Below, piece after piece: positions 15,532-23,915 of a DNA stretch of 64,000 nt (its first letter is position 1; each line of letters begins with the position of its first letter). Source of the DNA: Pollutibacter soli (GTDB lineage: Bacteria; Bacteroidota; Bacteroidia; Chitinophagales; Chitinophagaceae); assembly GCA_029269725.1 (NCBI GenBank), contig JARJHS010000002.1, forward strand, positions 310,001-374,000, in the 5' to 3' direction. The notes under the pieces were generated by a model. That model was not told the origin of the DNA. It did not search any database and worked only from the letters and a program-made list of their open reading frames with translations. The position numbers were made by a program, and so were the translations under genes.

Positions 15532-16032
15532 TTATTTCGCAAACTTCACAACAAATTCCCTCACCTGGTAAGCACTCCGCGCTGGTTTCTTTTCGCCTGG
15601 CACTATTAGTCTGAAAGGTCCCTTGTCAACGGGCAAAGGATTACCTCCTGTAGTATCTGCAAGAATAATCACTCTATCGGTAAAACTACTATCGATTTCT
15701 GCAAGCGAAAATAAAACTTCATAATTGTCCGCGCATTTTACGATCAGATATTTCGCCAGGTTTTCACCCCGTAATGCCGATCCTGTACTTACACCCGCAA
15801 GTCCAAGCAAATCCTGTAGCGAAACACCCCTGTAGTTTACATTTTTTCCACCACGATCTGTGAGTACCGCAGTCACATGTTTCATTTTAGAAACTTGCTC
15901 TGCAGTTAAAACAATTTGTTTTTCAACCTGCCCGCTGATCTTCAGTGTTCCTTTTGCTGGCGTCTGACTCTGTAAATGGAAATTTGAAAAACCGATGATC
16001 AAAAAAATCCCTGCAATGTATTTAAAAGTCAT
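15532..16032 (-). CDS. Exported SUOX-like (molybdopterin-binding fold) protein
   Basis: A 166-residue protein with a signal peptide and a short version of the oxidoreductase molybdopterin-binding domain: YRGVSLQDLLGLAGV in the middle and GPFRLIVPGEKKPARSAYQV near the end. The length is about a third of sulfite oxidase, and no clear Mo-ligand Cys context is seen, so it may bind something other than Mo-pterin. It starts 5 bp after the cytochrome c peroxidase stop, so the two form an operon. A ModE-like site lies upstream of that operon, which fits a link to molybdenum. Confidence 0.75.
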   Translation of the reverse strand: MTFKYIAGIFLIIGFSNFHLQSQTPAKGTLKISGQVEKQIVLTAEQVSKMKHVTAVLTDRGGKNVNYRGVSLQDLLGLAGVSTGSALRGENLAKYLIVKCADNYEVLFSLAEIDSSFTDRVIILADTTGGNPLPVDKGPFRLIVPGEKKPARSAYQVREFVVKFAK

Positions 16033-16037
16033 AGACT

Positions 16038-17114
16038 TTATTTTGAAAATGGATTTGAAAAATTTTTATTACTAATGAATGAGGAGTCCGTAAGCATATG
16101 AAGAAATGCAAGAATATCTTTCTTTTCATTATTCGTGAGTCCGAGTTGCTTGCCATTTAGTTCATTTGATCTGTTCCGTAGAAAAGGACTTGTCAGGATA
16201 TTATTGCTCACGTGTTCATTGTAATGATCTACTACTTCTTCCAGTGTGTTGAATCTTCCATCATGCATATATGGTGCAGTCAGTGCAATGTTCCGCAATG
16301 TAGCCACCCTGAACCGACCACGATCGAAATCATTTCCTGTGAACAGCTCACGACCACGATCAGATGGTATACTATCGAGGCCATTATTCTGAAAAAGTTC
16401 AGTATATGTTTTTGGTCCGCCGTGACAGTGAGCGCAATCTGCTCCTCTCATGCCTTTTATCGGGTCGGGTGCGGCATAAAATAATGCAATACCATTGAGT
16501 TCAGATACTGTAGGCTTATACTCTCCGCGAAGGTATTTGTCATAACGTGATTCTGCTGATACGAGTGTTCGTTGAAACTGTGCCAGTGCTTTTACGATCA
16601 TCGCTTCCTTGATCGTATCCGAGTTAAATGCTTTTTTGAAGAGGGAAGGGTATGCTTGTTTCTTGCGGAGCTTCTTAGCAGAAATCTGCAGCGACTGACC
16701 CATTTCATGCGGGTCCGTCAAAGGTGTTTTTGCCTGCTCTTCAAGACCAGCAGCTCTCCCGTCCCAGAAAAAATTTCGTACCCAAAGAAGATTGGCCAAC
16801 GACATTGTATTTCTTTTCTGCATTGTACCATCTACACCTGTACTGAATTTTTTCCCATCGGTAAAAGACAGTTGCTGTTGATGACAGGTGGCGCAGGAGA
16901 TGGTATTGGATTTTGATAGTGACGTTTCATAAAAAAGCATTCTTCCCAATTTCACGCCTGCCTCTGTTGTTGGATTGTCTGCAGGAATAAAAATTCGGTC
17001 GCCGAAATAAGAAGGGTATTTTATTTCGTAACCAGGTGCAGGTAAATAACTCAGCAGGCTCATCAAAATGACAAGCAGAATGATTACCCCTATTGCAACT
17101 GATGAGCGCGCCAT
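16038..17114 (-). CDS. Di-heme cytochrome c peroxidase/MauG-family protein
   Basis: About 358 residues from the ATG at 17114; a TTG seven codons upstream is less likely. A hydrophobic N-terminus (VAIGVIILLVILMSLLSYL) anchors or exports it. Two c-type heme motifs are seen, CATCH and CAHCH, with the typical surroundings RNTMSLANLLWVRNFFWDGR and NIALTAPYMHDGRF. It belongs to the CCP/MauG superfamily, which reduces peroxide or modifies proteins in the periplasm. The following gene is a SUOX-like protein. Confidence 0.9.
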   Translation of the reverse strand: MARSSVAIGVIILLVILMSLLSYLPAPGYEIKYPSYFGDRIFIPADNPTTEAGVKLGRMLFYETSLSKSNTISCATCHQQQLSFTDGKKFSTGVDGTMQKRNTMSLANLLWVRNFFWDGRAAGLEEQAKTPLTDPHEMGQSLQISAKKLRKKQAYPSLFKKAFNSDTIKEAMIVKALAQFQRTLVSAESRYDKYLRGEYKPTVSELNGIALFYAAPDPIKGMRGADCAHCHGGPKTYTELFQNNGLDSIPSDRGRELFTGNDFDRGRFRVATLRNIALTAPYMHDGRFNTLEEVVDHYNEHVSNNILTSPFLRNRSNELNGKQLGLTNNEKKDILAFLHMLTDSSFISNKNFSNPFSK

Positions 17115-17187
17115 GGATATATCGCTACAATTCAAAAAATAGCTTTATTGTATAACTATTTATAAGCCAGAGTTTATGGAAATAAAG

Positions 17188-17215
17188 ATCGTTATATTTT
17201 CAGATATATAACGAT
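17188..17215. promoter_or_regulatory. ModE-box-like inverted repeat before the CCP-SUOX operon
   Basis: ATCGTTATAT (17188-17197) and ATATAACGAT (17206-17215) are perfect 10-bp inverted arms with an 8-bp spacer. This closely matches the known ModE site, CGTTATATA and TATATAACG separated by a few bases. It lies 73 bp before the CCP ATG and 35 bp after the modE-like gene. Confidence 0.75.
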
Positions 17216-17249
17216 AGCTCAGAAACAGGAATGATCCAGAGAAGGATGA

Positions 17250-17627
17250 TCAGGGCTTTTTTATCTGATCGGTTTCTTTTTTAAGGAAATCAGCAAACCG
17301 TTTTCGCATAGAAGTATGATAAGCGATCATTTGTTTTGCTTCAGGAGTAATTTCTGACCCGCCGCCTTCTTCTCCACCAACATGAAGGATTACAAAAGGT
17401 TTGGCACTCTTCGTGTTTAAAGAATTTACAATTTTTAAGGCTTTTTTATAAGACATATTCATCTCTTTGGCAGCTTTATTCAGTGAACCAGTGCTTTCGA
17501 TTTTTTCAAGCAACTCCACAGGACCGGGACCGAAATATTTTTCTCCTTCAAATTCAATCCAGAGTTTGCCTTCAACTTTGTAACCTGATTTTTTTTTGAG
17601 GATTTTGCTGATAGATGCTTTTGCCAT
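17250..17627 (-). CDS. ModE-type winged-helix molybdate-family regulator (N-terminal domain only)
   Basis: A 125-residue protein resembling the DNA-binding domain of ModE: KLWIEFEGEKYFGPGPVELLEKIESTGSLNKAAKEMNMSYKKALKIVNSLN, that is, a LysR-like winged HTH, then a GGEEGGGSEITPEAKQMI wing. There are no C-terminal MOP domains, so molybdate may be sensed by another route or not at all. The ModE-like box directly downstream of its own gene, before the CCP gene, is its probable target. No modABC genes are seen here. Confidence 0.8.
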   Translation of the reverse strand: MAKASISKILKKKSGYKVEGKLWIEFEGEKYFGPGPVELLEKIESTGSLNKAAKEMNMSYKKALKIVNSLNTKSAKPFVILHVGGEEGGGSEITPEAKQMIAYHTSMRKRFADFLKKETDQIKKP

Positions 17628-17695
17628 TGGTATGAACTTTATGTCTGCCTAAGTTCACCTTTTTTAAAGTAAATTCAATGGGAATACCGGGGTTT

Positions 17696-19333
17696 TCAGT
17701 TTACATAGTATAACCGAAAAGAAGACAACTGTCCTTCCCGCGTTTTTTGATAGATGAATTTTCCATTCAGCTTGCTGACATGAAATTGTTTCACTTCATG
17801 AACGGGTTTACTGAGTATAGTGGAATCGTCTCCTTTTTGTATGAAAAGGATATACGGCTTTTGCAATCCGGAAGTATCGTCTAATGACGGAATGGTGATC
17901 AATGGAGCATCAAGATCAAATTCCAGCGTATAGCTGAAACGAGGAAAGAGCTGCACTACTTTAACTCCGGGATATTGCTGATTGAGGTATTCTGCCGCTT
18001 TCGTTCCCCCCTGGTATTGCAATAGATCAGGATAGAAAATCCAGTTTAAAAAAAGATTAACAGCAACCACACCGCAAATACTCTTCGTAATCATTTTTTC
18101 CTTCCACCTTTCTTTCCATCCTGCTGAGATATAAAATGCTGCAAAAAACAAAATAACGATGACGAGTAATGCAATCCATGAACTGTGCCCGGGTTTATAA
18201 ATAAGATACAATCCGGTTACCAGGATGATCATCAGTATCACGAGACCGGTTTGAATTCTATTGAATATCCTGAGCGATTTTATATGATGAAGCCGGAAGA
18301 GATAATCTGCTGTGATGATCGCAAAAAAAGGAAAAACGATATTCATATAGTGTGGAAGCTGAAAGCTGGATGCACTGAAAAGTAAAAAAGTAGCTAAGGA
18401 ACCGCAGACTGTATACCATTCACCGTTTTCTTTTTTCTGAATACCATCTTTAATCTTTCTGAAAATAGCAACGTAAAACAAAATCGACCATGGGAGAAAT
18501 GCCCATAATGTCGTGTGCAGAAAAAATGTTGGATCACCTTTCCCTTTAATCGGACCCGTATTGAAGAAACGACCGAACTGGCTGTCCCAGAAAAAGAATT
18601 TTAATCCCGATACATTTTGCTGACCGAAAACAGTTTTCTCCGGGTGCAGGTCAAACTGATAGTAGAGAGAATATAGTTCCGGGATGATCATGATCAGAAT
18701 CAAAACGATTGCAACCAGCCAGCGCCAGTGGAATACATTTTTCCAATCTCCTTTGATCACCAGGTGCCCTCCGATAGCAGCTGCTATCGGAATTAACGCA
18801 AACATCCCTTTGGTCATCACTGCACATGCAGCAAAAAATGAAGCCAGGATAAGTTGGACAAAGATTTTGGTTTCAATGACACGATAAAAATGAAAGACAG
18901 CAGCCATGATGAGTGCAGTCAGATATGGTTCTGCACGAACATCAGTATTGGAAAGAATAATGTGTTGTGCAGTTAGTAATATCAGAACAGACCAAAGTGC
19001 GACAGTCGTGTTATACAATTTTTTCGCAAAAGCATAAGTGTACCAGGCGCCTCCCAACAGAAAAAGAATTGCCGGTAACTTATAACTCCAGTAACTAATA
19101 CCGAATATTTTAAAGGAAACTGCTGTTATCCAGAATGGAAAATGAGGTTTATCAAGCCAGTCAGTGCCATTACCAAAAAGCTCCAGCCAGTTGCCACTCA
19201 TCGCTATCTTTTTTGAGATGGCAGCATAAAGAGAACCATCGGGGCCGATAATGATCAGGAATAAACCTGAGAAATTCACCGCAATGGCCAGAAACAGTAA
19301 AAACCGGTAAAGACTCTTATCTGAAATTTGCAT
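17696..19333 (-). CDS. GT39/ArnT-like membrane glycosyltransferase
   Basis: About 545 residues from the ATG at 19333. The first half has many membrane segments and the family's early acidic motif (GPDGSLYAAI, then WLDKPHFPFWI) and RAEPYL, as in dolichyl-phosphate mannosyltransferase and ArnT relatives. The last 110 residues form a soluble periplasmic tail. It would move a sugar from a polyprenyl-phosphate carrier to a lipid or protein in the periplasm; the acceptor is unknown. The start lies in a 7-bp-period repeat shared with the end of the Rieske gene. Confidence 0.85.
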   Translation of the reverse strand: MQISDKSLYRFLLFLAIAVNFSGLFLIIIGPDGSLYAAISKKIAMSGNWLELFGNGTDWLDKPHFPFWITAVSFKIFGISYWSYKLPAILFLLGGAWYTYAFAKKLYNTTVALWSVLILLTAQHIILSNTDVRAEPYLTALIMAAVFHFYRVIETKIFVQLILASFFAACAVMTKGMFALIPIAAAIGGHLVIKGDWKNVFHWRWLVAIVLILIMIIPELYSLYYQFDLHPEKTVFGQQNVSGLKFFFWDSQFGRFFNTGPIKGKGDPTFFLHTTLWAFLPWSILFYVAIFRKIKDGIQKKENGEWYTVCGSLATFLLFSASSFQLPHYMNIVFPFFAIITADYLFRLHHIKSLRIFNRIQTGLVILMIILVTGLYLIYKPGHSSWIALLVIVILFFAAFYISAGWKERWKEKMITKSICGVVAVNLFLNWIFYPDLLQYQGGTKAAEYLNQQYPGVKVVQLFPRFSYTLEFDLDAPLITIPSLDDTSGLQKPYILFIQKGDDSTILSKPVHEVKQFHVSKLNGKFIYQKTREGQLSSFRLYYVN

Positions 19334-19336
19334 GAC

Positions 19337-19371
19337 GTACAACGTTTAACGTTCAACGCTAAACGTTGAAC
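19337..19371. repeat. Heptad repeat (AACGTTT/AACGTTC type)
   Basis: Units such as AACGTTT AACGTTC follow each other with a 7-bp period. The block spans the gap between GT39 and the Rieske gene and supplies the last codons and the stop of the Rieske gene. Confidence 0.75.
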
Positions 19372-19712
19372 CAGCCTTTTTCAAACCCGATATATATGCC
19401 ATCAGCTCTTATTTCAACAGGATAGATTTTCAGATAGTATCCTTCGCCACTCACGTTTCTGCCATTAGTCATATTGAATTTATACCGGTGTAGCGGACAA
19501 ACGATATTACCCTGTACATCGATATAACCATTGGAAAGATATCCACCTGCATGCGGGCATTTTGCAGGGAAAGCAAAAATTTTATCGTTGTATTTAGCGA
19601 GGCAAACCGATTTGCTGTTTACATGGATTTCACACAGGCCGCCGGAATCGGTTAAGGGTAATTCTTCCGCAGATGATGCAATGCGAAACCAATTGTACTT
19701 TTTGCCTTCCAT
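19359..19712 (-). CDS. Rieske [2Fe-2S] protein, ferredoxin-like
   Basis: A 117-residue stand-alone Rieske domain: the cluster ligands are in CPHAG and CPLHRYKF, 15 residues apart in between. No signal peptide or membrane helix is seen, so it is probably cytosolic, similar to the small NirD or ring-hydroxylase ferredoxin type. It starts 2 bp after the HflX stop and ends before a glycosyltransferase. Its electron partner is not in the window. The C-terminal FNV and stop codon are encoded by the heptad repeat. Confidence 0.88.
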   Translation of the reverse strand: MEGKKYNWFRIASSAEELPLTDSGGLCEIHVNSKSVCLAKYNDKIFAFPAKCPHAGGYLSNGYIDVQGNIVCPLHRYKFNMTNGRNVSGEGYYLKIYPVEIRADGIYIGFEKGWFNV

Positions 19713-19714
19713 GA

Positions 19715-20902
19715 TCAGAACTGGAACTCCGTTTTGTATGGGTAACGGATCCTGTACAACTCCCTCACTTTTTCAAGAATGATTTTCCTGAGGTCGTCTA
19801 TATTTTCACGTTCCGTTGCTGAAATAAAAACTGCATTGCCATTTGTTTCATGCTGCCATCTTTCTTTCAGTTCGCTGATCAGTGTGGCTTTTACCTCCGC
19901 ATCCAGCCACTCGTCGATATTCATTTTTTCATACTGATCCATTTTGTTGAATACAGTAACGATGGGCTTATCATGGCACTTAAGATCAGCAAGTGTCGCA
20001 TTCACTACATTGATCTGATCTTCATATTGCGGATGGGAAACGTCAACCACATGAAGCAACACATCGCTTTCCTTCACCTCGTCGAGCGTGCTCTTAAAAC
20101 TTTCAACAAGATGGTGAGGTAATTTTCTTATGAATCCAACAGTGTCGCTCAGTAAAAAAGGAGTGTTTTCGAAAACAACTTTTCTTGTGGTGGTATCCAG
20201 TGTTGCAAACAATTTGTTTTCGGCCAGTACATCACTTTTGGTGAGCAGGTTCATGATTGTTGATTTGCCAACGTTGGTATATCCAACCAAAGCAACACGA
20301 ATAAATTCACCCCGATCTTTTCGCTGGGTGAATGCCTGTTTATCAATTTCGGCCAGCCGTCGACGTAATAATGAAATTTTTTCTCTTACGATTCGACGGT
20401 CAGTTTCAATTTCTGTTTCACCCGGGCCCCTTGTACCGATTCCACCTCCCAGCCTTTCCAGGTGTTTCCACATACCTCTGAGTCGCGGCAGAATATACTG
20501 ATATTGAGCCAGTTCAACCTGCGCTTTTGCCTGTGCTGTTTTTGCACGACGGGCAAAAATGTCCAGGATAAGATCGCTTCTGTCGATCGTTTTAATATCC
20601 AGCGCCTTTTCAATATTAGTGATCTGTGCTCCGGAAAGCTCGTCATCAAAAATGATTACGCGGATATCACGACCCTGGACATACTGCCTGATCTCTTCGA
20701 GCTTTCCTTTGCCGATATATGTTTTGCTGTCGGGATGTTGAAGTCTCTGAATGAATCTCCGGGAGGTCTGAGCGCCGGCAGTCTCTGCCAGAAAAGACAG
20801 CTCATCAAGATATTCTTCTACCTGCCTGTCTGTTTGATTCTTGTGGATGACACCCACAAGAACCGCTTTTTCCTGATCCTGGATTTGTTTTCTTTCAATC
20901 AA
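19715..20902 (-). CDS. hflX: Ribosome-associated GTPase HflX
   Basis: A 395-residue GTPase with the HflX N-domain (DELSGAQITNIEKAL, and a coiled stretch with LPRLRGMWKHLERLGGGIGTRGPGETEIETDRR) and a TRAFAC-class G domain: GYTNVGKST (G1), DTVGFI (G3), NKMD (G4). It splits or rescues stalled ribosomes under stress. The frame has no ATG; TTG at 20902 is the only reasonable start, since a stop lies upstream and the family aligns from the first residues. Confidence 0.93.
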   Translation of the reverse strand: MIERKQIQDQEKAVLVGVIHKNQTDRQVEEYLDELSFLAETAGAQTSRRFIQRLQHPDSKTYIGKGKLEEIRQYVQGRDIRVIIFDDELSGAQITNIEKALDIKTIDRSDLILDIFARRAKTAQAKAQVELAQYQYILPRLRGMWKHLERLGGGIGTRGPGETEIETDRRIVREKISLLRRRLAEIDKQAFTQRKDRGEFIRVALVGYTNVGKSTIMNLLTKSDVLAENKLFATLDTTTRKVVFENTPFLLSDTVGFIRKLPHHLVESFKSTLDEVKESDVLLHVVDVSHPQYEDQINVVNATLADLKCHDKPIVTVFNKMDQYEKMNIDEWLDAEVKATLISELKERWQHETNGNAVFISATERENIDDLRKIILEKVRELYRIRYPYKTEFQF

Positions 20903-20921
20903 TGCGTCTGTTTCAGTTTTT

Positions 20922-20929
20922 CAAATATA
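20922..20929 (-). promoter_or_regulatory. -7 element of hflX
   Basis: TATATTTG on the minus strand matches the Bacteroidota TAnnTTTG element, 19 bp before the TTG start. No clear -33 TTTG is seen; a palindromic repeat occupies that place. Confidence 0.55.
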
Positions 20930-20931
20930 AC

Positions 20932-20974
20932 ACCTGGCAGGTCTAAAACCTCCCAGGTCTTAGACCTGCCAGGT
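20932..20974. repeat. Intergenic palindromic repeat, copy 1
   Basis: ACCTGGCAGGTCTAA (20932-20946) and TTAGACCTGCCAGGT (20960-20974) are perfect 15-bp inverted arms around a related CCTCCCAGGTC core. It directly abuts the hflX promoter. Confidence 0.85.
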
Positions 20975-21086
20975 TCATTTTCTTTCAGAACGCTGCCGGT
21001 TTTGCTTCCTCGAAGATGACTTGAGAATAAACAATATACTTTCTGTACTAGGAACCGCTTGTTCTGACTGCAAATCATATAACCAA

Positions 21087-21115
21087 CCTGGGAGGTCTTA
21101 GACCTCCCAGGTTTA
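21087..21115. repeat. Intergenic palindromic repeat, copy 2
   Basis: AACCTGGGAGGTC, TTA, GACCTCCCAGGTT: a perfect 13-bp inverted repeat of the same family as the one at 20932-20974. A further partial copy (ACCTGCCAGGT) follows at about 21119. Confidence 0.85.
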
Positions 21116-21130
21116 ATACACCTGCCAGGT

Positions 21131-21865
21131 TTAAAGTCCGCTTAAAGTCAGGCCGATTGACCAGGGCTTTACGGCAGGCCCCGTACCTTCTTTGAAATAG
21201 TTTGTCAGGGTATATTGACCAAAAACAGTGACGTTGCCATATCCCACGCGCAGATGTGCCGCTACACGACTATTCTGAAAATATTTTGTTTCTTTTTCTT
21301 TATAGATATAACCTGAATTGCCCTGTGCATCACGGTCAATCTTCGCTTTTACCTTACCGTCAACCAACAATCCTACTTTAACGCCCAATGCCATCTTAAA
21401 ACCTTTATTCATATTCTCAGGATTTGTTGAATAACGAAGTTCAAGGGGTATTTCCAGATAGCCTGTCTGTAACTTCAGTTTCTTGTATTGAGTAATGGTA
21501 TCCTTTCTGATAGTTACTGCACTGCCGCTTTTAATATCTACAAGCGTCTTTTTGAAGAAGATATTATCGGATCCATACCCGGCACCCAGGCCAACACTAA
21601 AGCGCGGATTTAACTTGAATGGGAAATCAAAAAAGAAATAGATATTAAAAGTTCTGGAAAATCCGCCAATATTTATAGTATCCGGAACTTTCGCCCAGCC
21701 TGCATAACCAAACTGAATCATCAGGTGATCAGCAGAGCGCTGACTGAGATCGATTTTACTCCAGTCTTTTTTTGCTGGCTTAGCTGCGGGTAAGGAATCA
21801 AGCTGCTGTGCATTTGCAGTGGTGAAGAAAGCTAATAAAAGAAAAGCCAATAAGCAATGCTTCAT
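21131..21865 (-). CDS. Outer membrane beta-barrel protein (PorT-like)
   Basis: About 244 residues from the ATG at 21865, chosen over an upstream GTG because it begins with a clear signal peptide (MKHCLLAFLLLAFFTTANA). The mature part has alternating strands ending in GLTLSGL with an aromatic/hydrophobic C-terminal strand, as in small outer membrane barrels of the PorT/OMP_b-brl type of Bacteroidota. Cargo or ligand is unknown. It has its own promoter element at 21882-21889. Confidence 0.75.
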   Translation of the reverse strand: MKHCLLAFLLLAFFTTANAQQLDSLPAAKPAKKDWSKIDLSQRSADHLMIQFGYAGWAKVPDTINIGGFSRTFNIYFFFDFPFKLNPRFSVGLGAGYGSDNIFFKKTLVDIKSGSAVTIRKDTITQYKKLKLQTGYLEIPLELRYSTNPENMNKGFKMALGVKVGLLVDGKVKAKIDRDAQGNSGYIYKEKETKYFQNSRVAAHLRVGYGNVTVFGQYTLTNYFKEGTGPAVKPWSIGLTLSGL

Positions 21866-21881
21866 ATTTCTGGTTGAGGGG

Positions 21882-21889
21882 CAAATGTA
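21882..21889 (-). promoter_or_regulatory. -7 element of the beta-barrel gene
   Basis: TACATTTG on the minus strand, a full match to TAnnTTTG, 16 bp before the ATG. Confidence 0.6.
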
Positions 21890-21984
21890 TTTTGCCACCG
21901 GTTAATGAAAGGTTAAGGTTAAAAAAAAGCCCACAGTGTTGACCGTGAGCAGGTAATATTCTAACCCACCTGAAGTAGAAATTG

Positions 21985-22058
21985 TGGACCCACCTGGGCT
22001 TGAACCAGGGACCCCCTGATTATGAGTCAGGTGCTCTAACCAACTGAGCTATAGGTCC
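21985..22058 (-). tRNA. tRNA with CAT anticodon (elongator Met or Ile2)
   Basis: The minus strand folds as a complete tRNA of 74 nt: acceptor GGACCTA/TGGGTCC, D arm with AGCTCAGTTGGTTAGAGC, anticodon arm CCTGA-CTCATAA-TCAGG and T arm CCTGG-TTCAAGC-CCAGG. CCA is not encoded. The anticodon CAT could read AUG, or AUA after lysidine modification; from sequence alone I cannot separate elongator Met from Ile2. It does not look like initiator tRNA. Confidence 0.93.
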
Positions 22059-22178
22059 GGAAAAAGAATTCAGAAGTACCGTTTTCTTTTTCAGGCAGCA
22101 AAAATAGCAGTTTTTTGCTTCCGTTCATTCCTTAACCCGGCATATTCTTCAAGTCGCGTCAATGCTTAATTTCGGGGC

Positions 22179-22817
22179 ATGAATTCAACTATTCATCCGG
22201 TTAATGCGGTCATCTTCGATCTCGGCGGTGTTTTAATCAATCTCGCACCCGATCGTACCCGCCAGGCATTTATCGACCTGGGCATTCCTCATTTTGATCA
22301 GCTATTCACCGTCTTTAAAGCGACACCACTATTTGATAAACTGGAAACAGGTCACACGGAGATAGAAGAATTCATTACCAGCCTGCGAAAAGAATCCGGA
22401 ACAACCCTGAGTAACACAGAAATTGTTGGCGCATGGAACGCAATGCTGCTGGATTTCAGAATTGAAAGTCTGAATTTCATTCATGAGCTGAAAAAGAAAA
22501 TGCCGGTATTTCTTTTCTCTAATACCAATCGGATACATTATGAATCTTTCTCTCAGACATTTAAAAAAGAATCTGCATATCCTGACCTGGATGATTTTTT
22601 TACAAAGGCATACTATTCACACGATATCGGTTTTCGCAAGCCACATCCGGAAGGGTTTCAGTATATATTGGAGGAACAGCAACTCAATCCTGTGACGACC
22701 CTTTTTGTTGATGATAATGCGGACAACATTAAAGGAGCGACTTCGGTTGGATTACAAACACATCTTTTATTGCCAGAGGAAAGTATTGAATCGGTGTTTG
22801 ATTATTTATTGAAGTGA
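22179..22817 (+). CDS. HAD-superfamily phosphatase, YihX-like
   Basis: A 212-residue HAD IA hydrolase. Motif I is VIFDLGGVL with the nucleophile Asp and Gly in place of the second Asp, as in YihX-type sugar phosphatases; motif II is FLFSNTN; motif III includes the Lys of FRKPHPEGF; motif IV is LFVDDNADN. The likely reaction is dephosphorylation of a small metabolite such as glucose-1-phosphate, but specificity is not visible. It is a single gene with a free promoter region behind the tRNA. Confidence 0.88.
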   Translation: MNSTIHPVNAVIFDLGGVLINLAPDRTRQAFIDLGIPHFDQLFTVFKATPLFDKLETGHTEIEEFITSLRKESGTTLSNTEIVGAWNAMLLDFRIESLNFIHELKKKMPVFLFSNTNRIHYESFSQTFKKESAYPDLDDFFTKAYYSHDIGFRKPHPEGFQYILEEQQLNPVTTLFVDDNADNIKGATSVGLQTHLLLPEESIESVFDYLLK

Positions 22818-22878
22818 GTTTGAATAGTTAGTTGTTTATGGGCAGTTGTCTGAACTAATACAGTGCTATTAATACGGT

Positions 22879-22915
22879 TGGTAAAACGTATAACGTTAAA
22901 CGTTCAACGTTCAAC
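22879..22915. repeat. Heptad repeat (AACGTTA/AACGTTC type)
   Basis: AACGTAT, AACGTTA, AACGTTC and AACGTTC follow in direct succession between the HAD gene and DUF4834, the same family as at 19337 and 50178. Confidence 0.8.
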
Positions 22916-22932
22916 CATCCGGACTTCCTGCT

Positions 22933-23184
22933 TTATTTGACCTCTTCGAAATCAAGATAGTCTCCCACTTTTGAATTGCCGGAAGAATTTTTCTGTGAAG
23001 TATTTTGTTGTGGAGTTGCCTCAGGATATCCACCACCATGTTGCTGTTGCTGCATACGTTCCTGTATGTCGCGGAATTGTCGCTTGACCTGCCTGGTGGT
23101 TTTGAAAACAGGAATTACAAAGCCGACAATAAAACGGTATCCGAGATAAACAAGGAATGCGTAAAAAATATATCGAATGATCAT
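22933..23184 (-). CDS. DUF4834 family membrane protein
   Basis: An 83-residue protein from the ATG at 23184, with one membrane helix (MIIRYIFYAFLVYLGYRFIVGFVI), then a charged linker and a Gln-rich disordered tail ending in VGDYLDFEEVK. This layout matches DUF4834, a short family found only in Bacteroidota, without known function. The conserved acidic end suggests a binding motif on the cytoplasmic side. The -7 element lies 7 bp before the ATG, so its mRNA may be leaderless. Confidence 0.75.
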   Translation of the reverse strand: MIIRYIFYAFLVYLGYRFIVGFVIPVFKTTRQVKRQFRDIQERMQQQQHGGGYPEATPQQNTSQKNSSGNSKVGDYLDFEEVK

Positions 23185-23191
23185 GGTCAAA

Positions 23192-23199
23192 CAAATTTA
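23192..23199 (-). promoter_or_regulatory. -7 element of the DUF4834 gene
   Basis: TAAATTTG on the minus strand, full match to TAnnTTTG, with only seven bases between it and the ATG. Confidence 0.5.
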
Positions 23200-23370
23200 A
23201 CTTCTTTGGGAATTGATAGATGTTAAAGCATTTTAATAATGGACTAAAAAAGATAAGGGCGGACATTTGATGTTGAGTGGAAAAAATTCAATGCGGTTGC
23301 ATTCTGCATCGAAGATGATATTTCCTTAGGTCGCTCTAGGCGAATATTTTTTTTTTAATTGAATAACTTC

Positions 23371-23378
23371 TACATTTG
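23371..23378 (+). promoter_or_regulatory. -7 element of the rimP-nusA-infB operon
   Basis: TACATTTG matches TAnnTTTG, 59 bp before rimP, with a T-rich stretch at the -33 position. Confidence 0.6.
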
Positions 23379-23397
23379 CACTGGATAAATGATCAGC

Positions 23398-23425
23398 AAG
23401 AAGGGAACGGAGCCGTTCCCTTCTT
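23398..23425 (+). promoter_or_regulatory. Strong hairpin in the rimP leader
   Basis: AAGAAGGGAACGG and CCGTTCCCTTCTT are perfect arms of 13 bases around AG (in practice an 11-bp stem with a small loop), just 12 bp before the rimP ATG. It may act as an attenuator or as a protein-binding leader structure that controls the operon. Confidence 0.6.
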
Positions 23426-23437
23426 TGTTTCCCGGAT

Positions 23438-23908
23438 ATGAGCAACGACCAGCAAATAACAACTTTAGCGGATTGGGTGAATCAGATTTTAGCAGCGGAC
23501 CCGGCTTTTTTTCTTGTGGATATCAAGATTAAACCGGTAAATAATATCCGTGTTTATGTTGATGGTGACCAGGGAATAACTATTGAAAAATGCATCAGTA
23601 TCAACAGAGCGCTGTATAAAACCATCAGTGAAAGCGGTCTTTTCCCAGGTGACGATTTTTCTCTCGAGGTTTCTTCCCCTGGCCTTGATGAACCTTTAAA
23701 GATGCATCGGCAATACGTGAAAAACTCCGGAAGAACCGTAGAAGTGATCCAGAATGATGGAAAAAGAGTGGAAGGATTGCTGAAACAGGTGGAAGACAGC
23801 AGGATTTTTGTAGTGGAAGAAAAGGGCAAAAACAAAAAAAAGGAAGTGGTGGAACACATCATTCCATTTGATCAAATAAAAACAACTAAAATTCAGATCG
23901 TTTTCTAA
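23438..23908 (+). CDS. rimP: Ribosome maturation factor RimP
   Basis: A 156-residue protein with the RimP signature: IKPVNNIRVYVDGDQGITIEKCISINRAL, then FSLEVSSPGLDEPLKMHRQYVKNSGR. It binds the 30S subunit and helps its maturation. It is the first gene of the universal rimP-nusA-infB series; 42 bp separate it from nusA. A GC-rich palindrome lies in that gap. Confidence 0.95.
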   Translation: MSNDQQITTLADWVNQILAADPAFFLVDIKIKPVNNIRVYVDGDQGITIEKCISINRALYKTISESGLFPGDDFSLEVSSPGLDEPLKMHRQYVKNSGRTVEVIQNDGKRVEGLLKQVEDSRIFVVEEKGKNKKKEVVEHIIPFDQIKTTKIQIVF

Positions 23909-23915
23909 AAACCCT

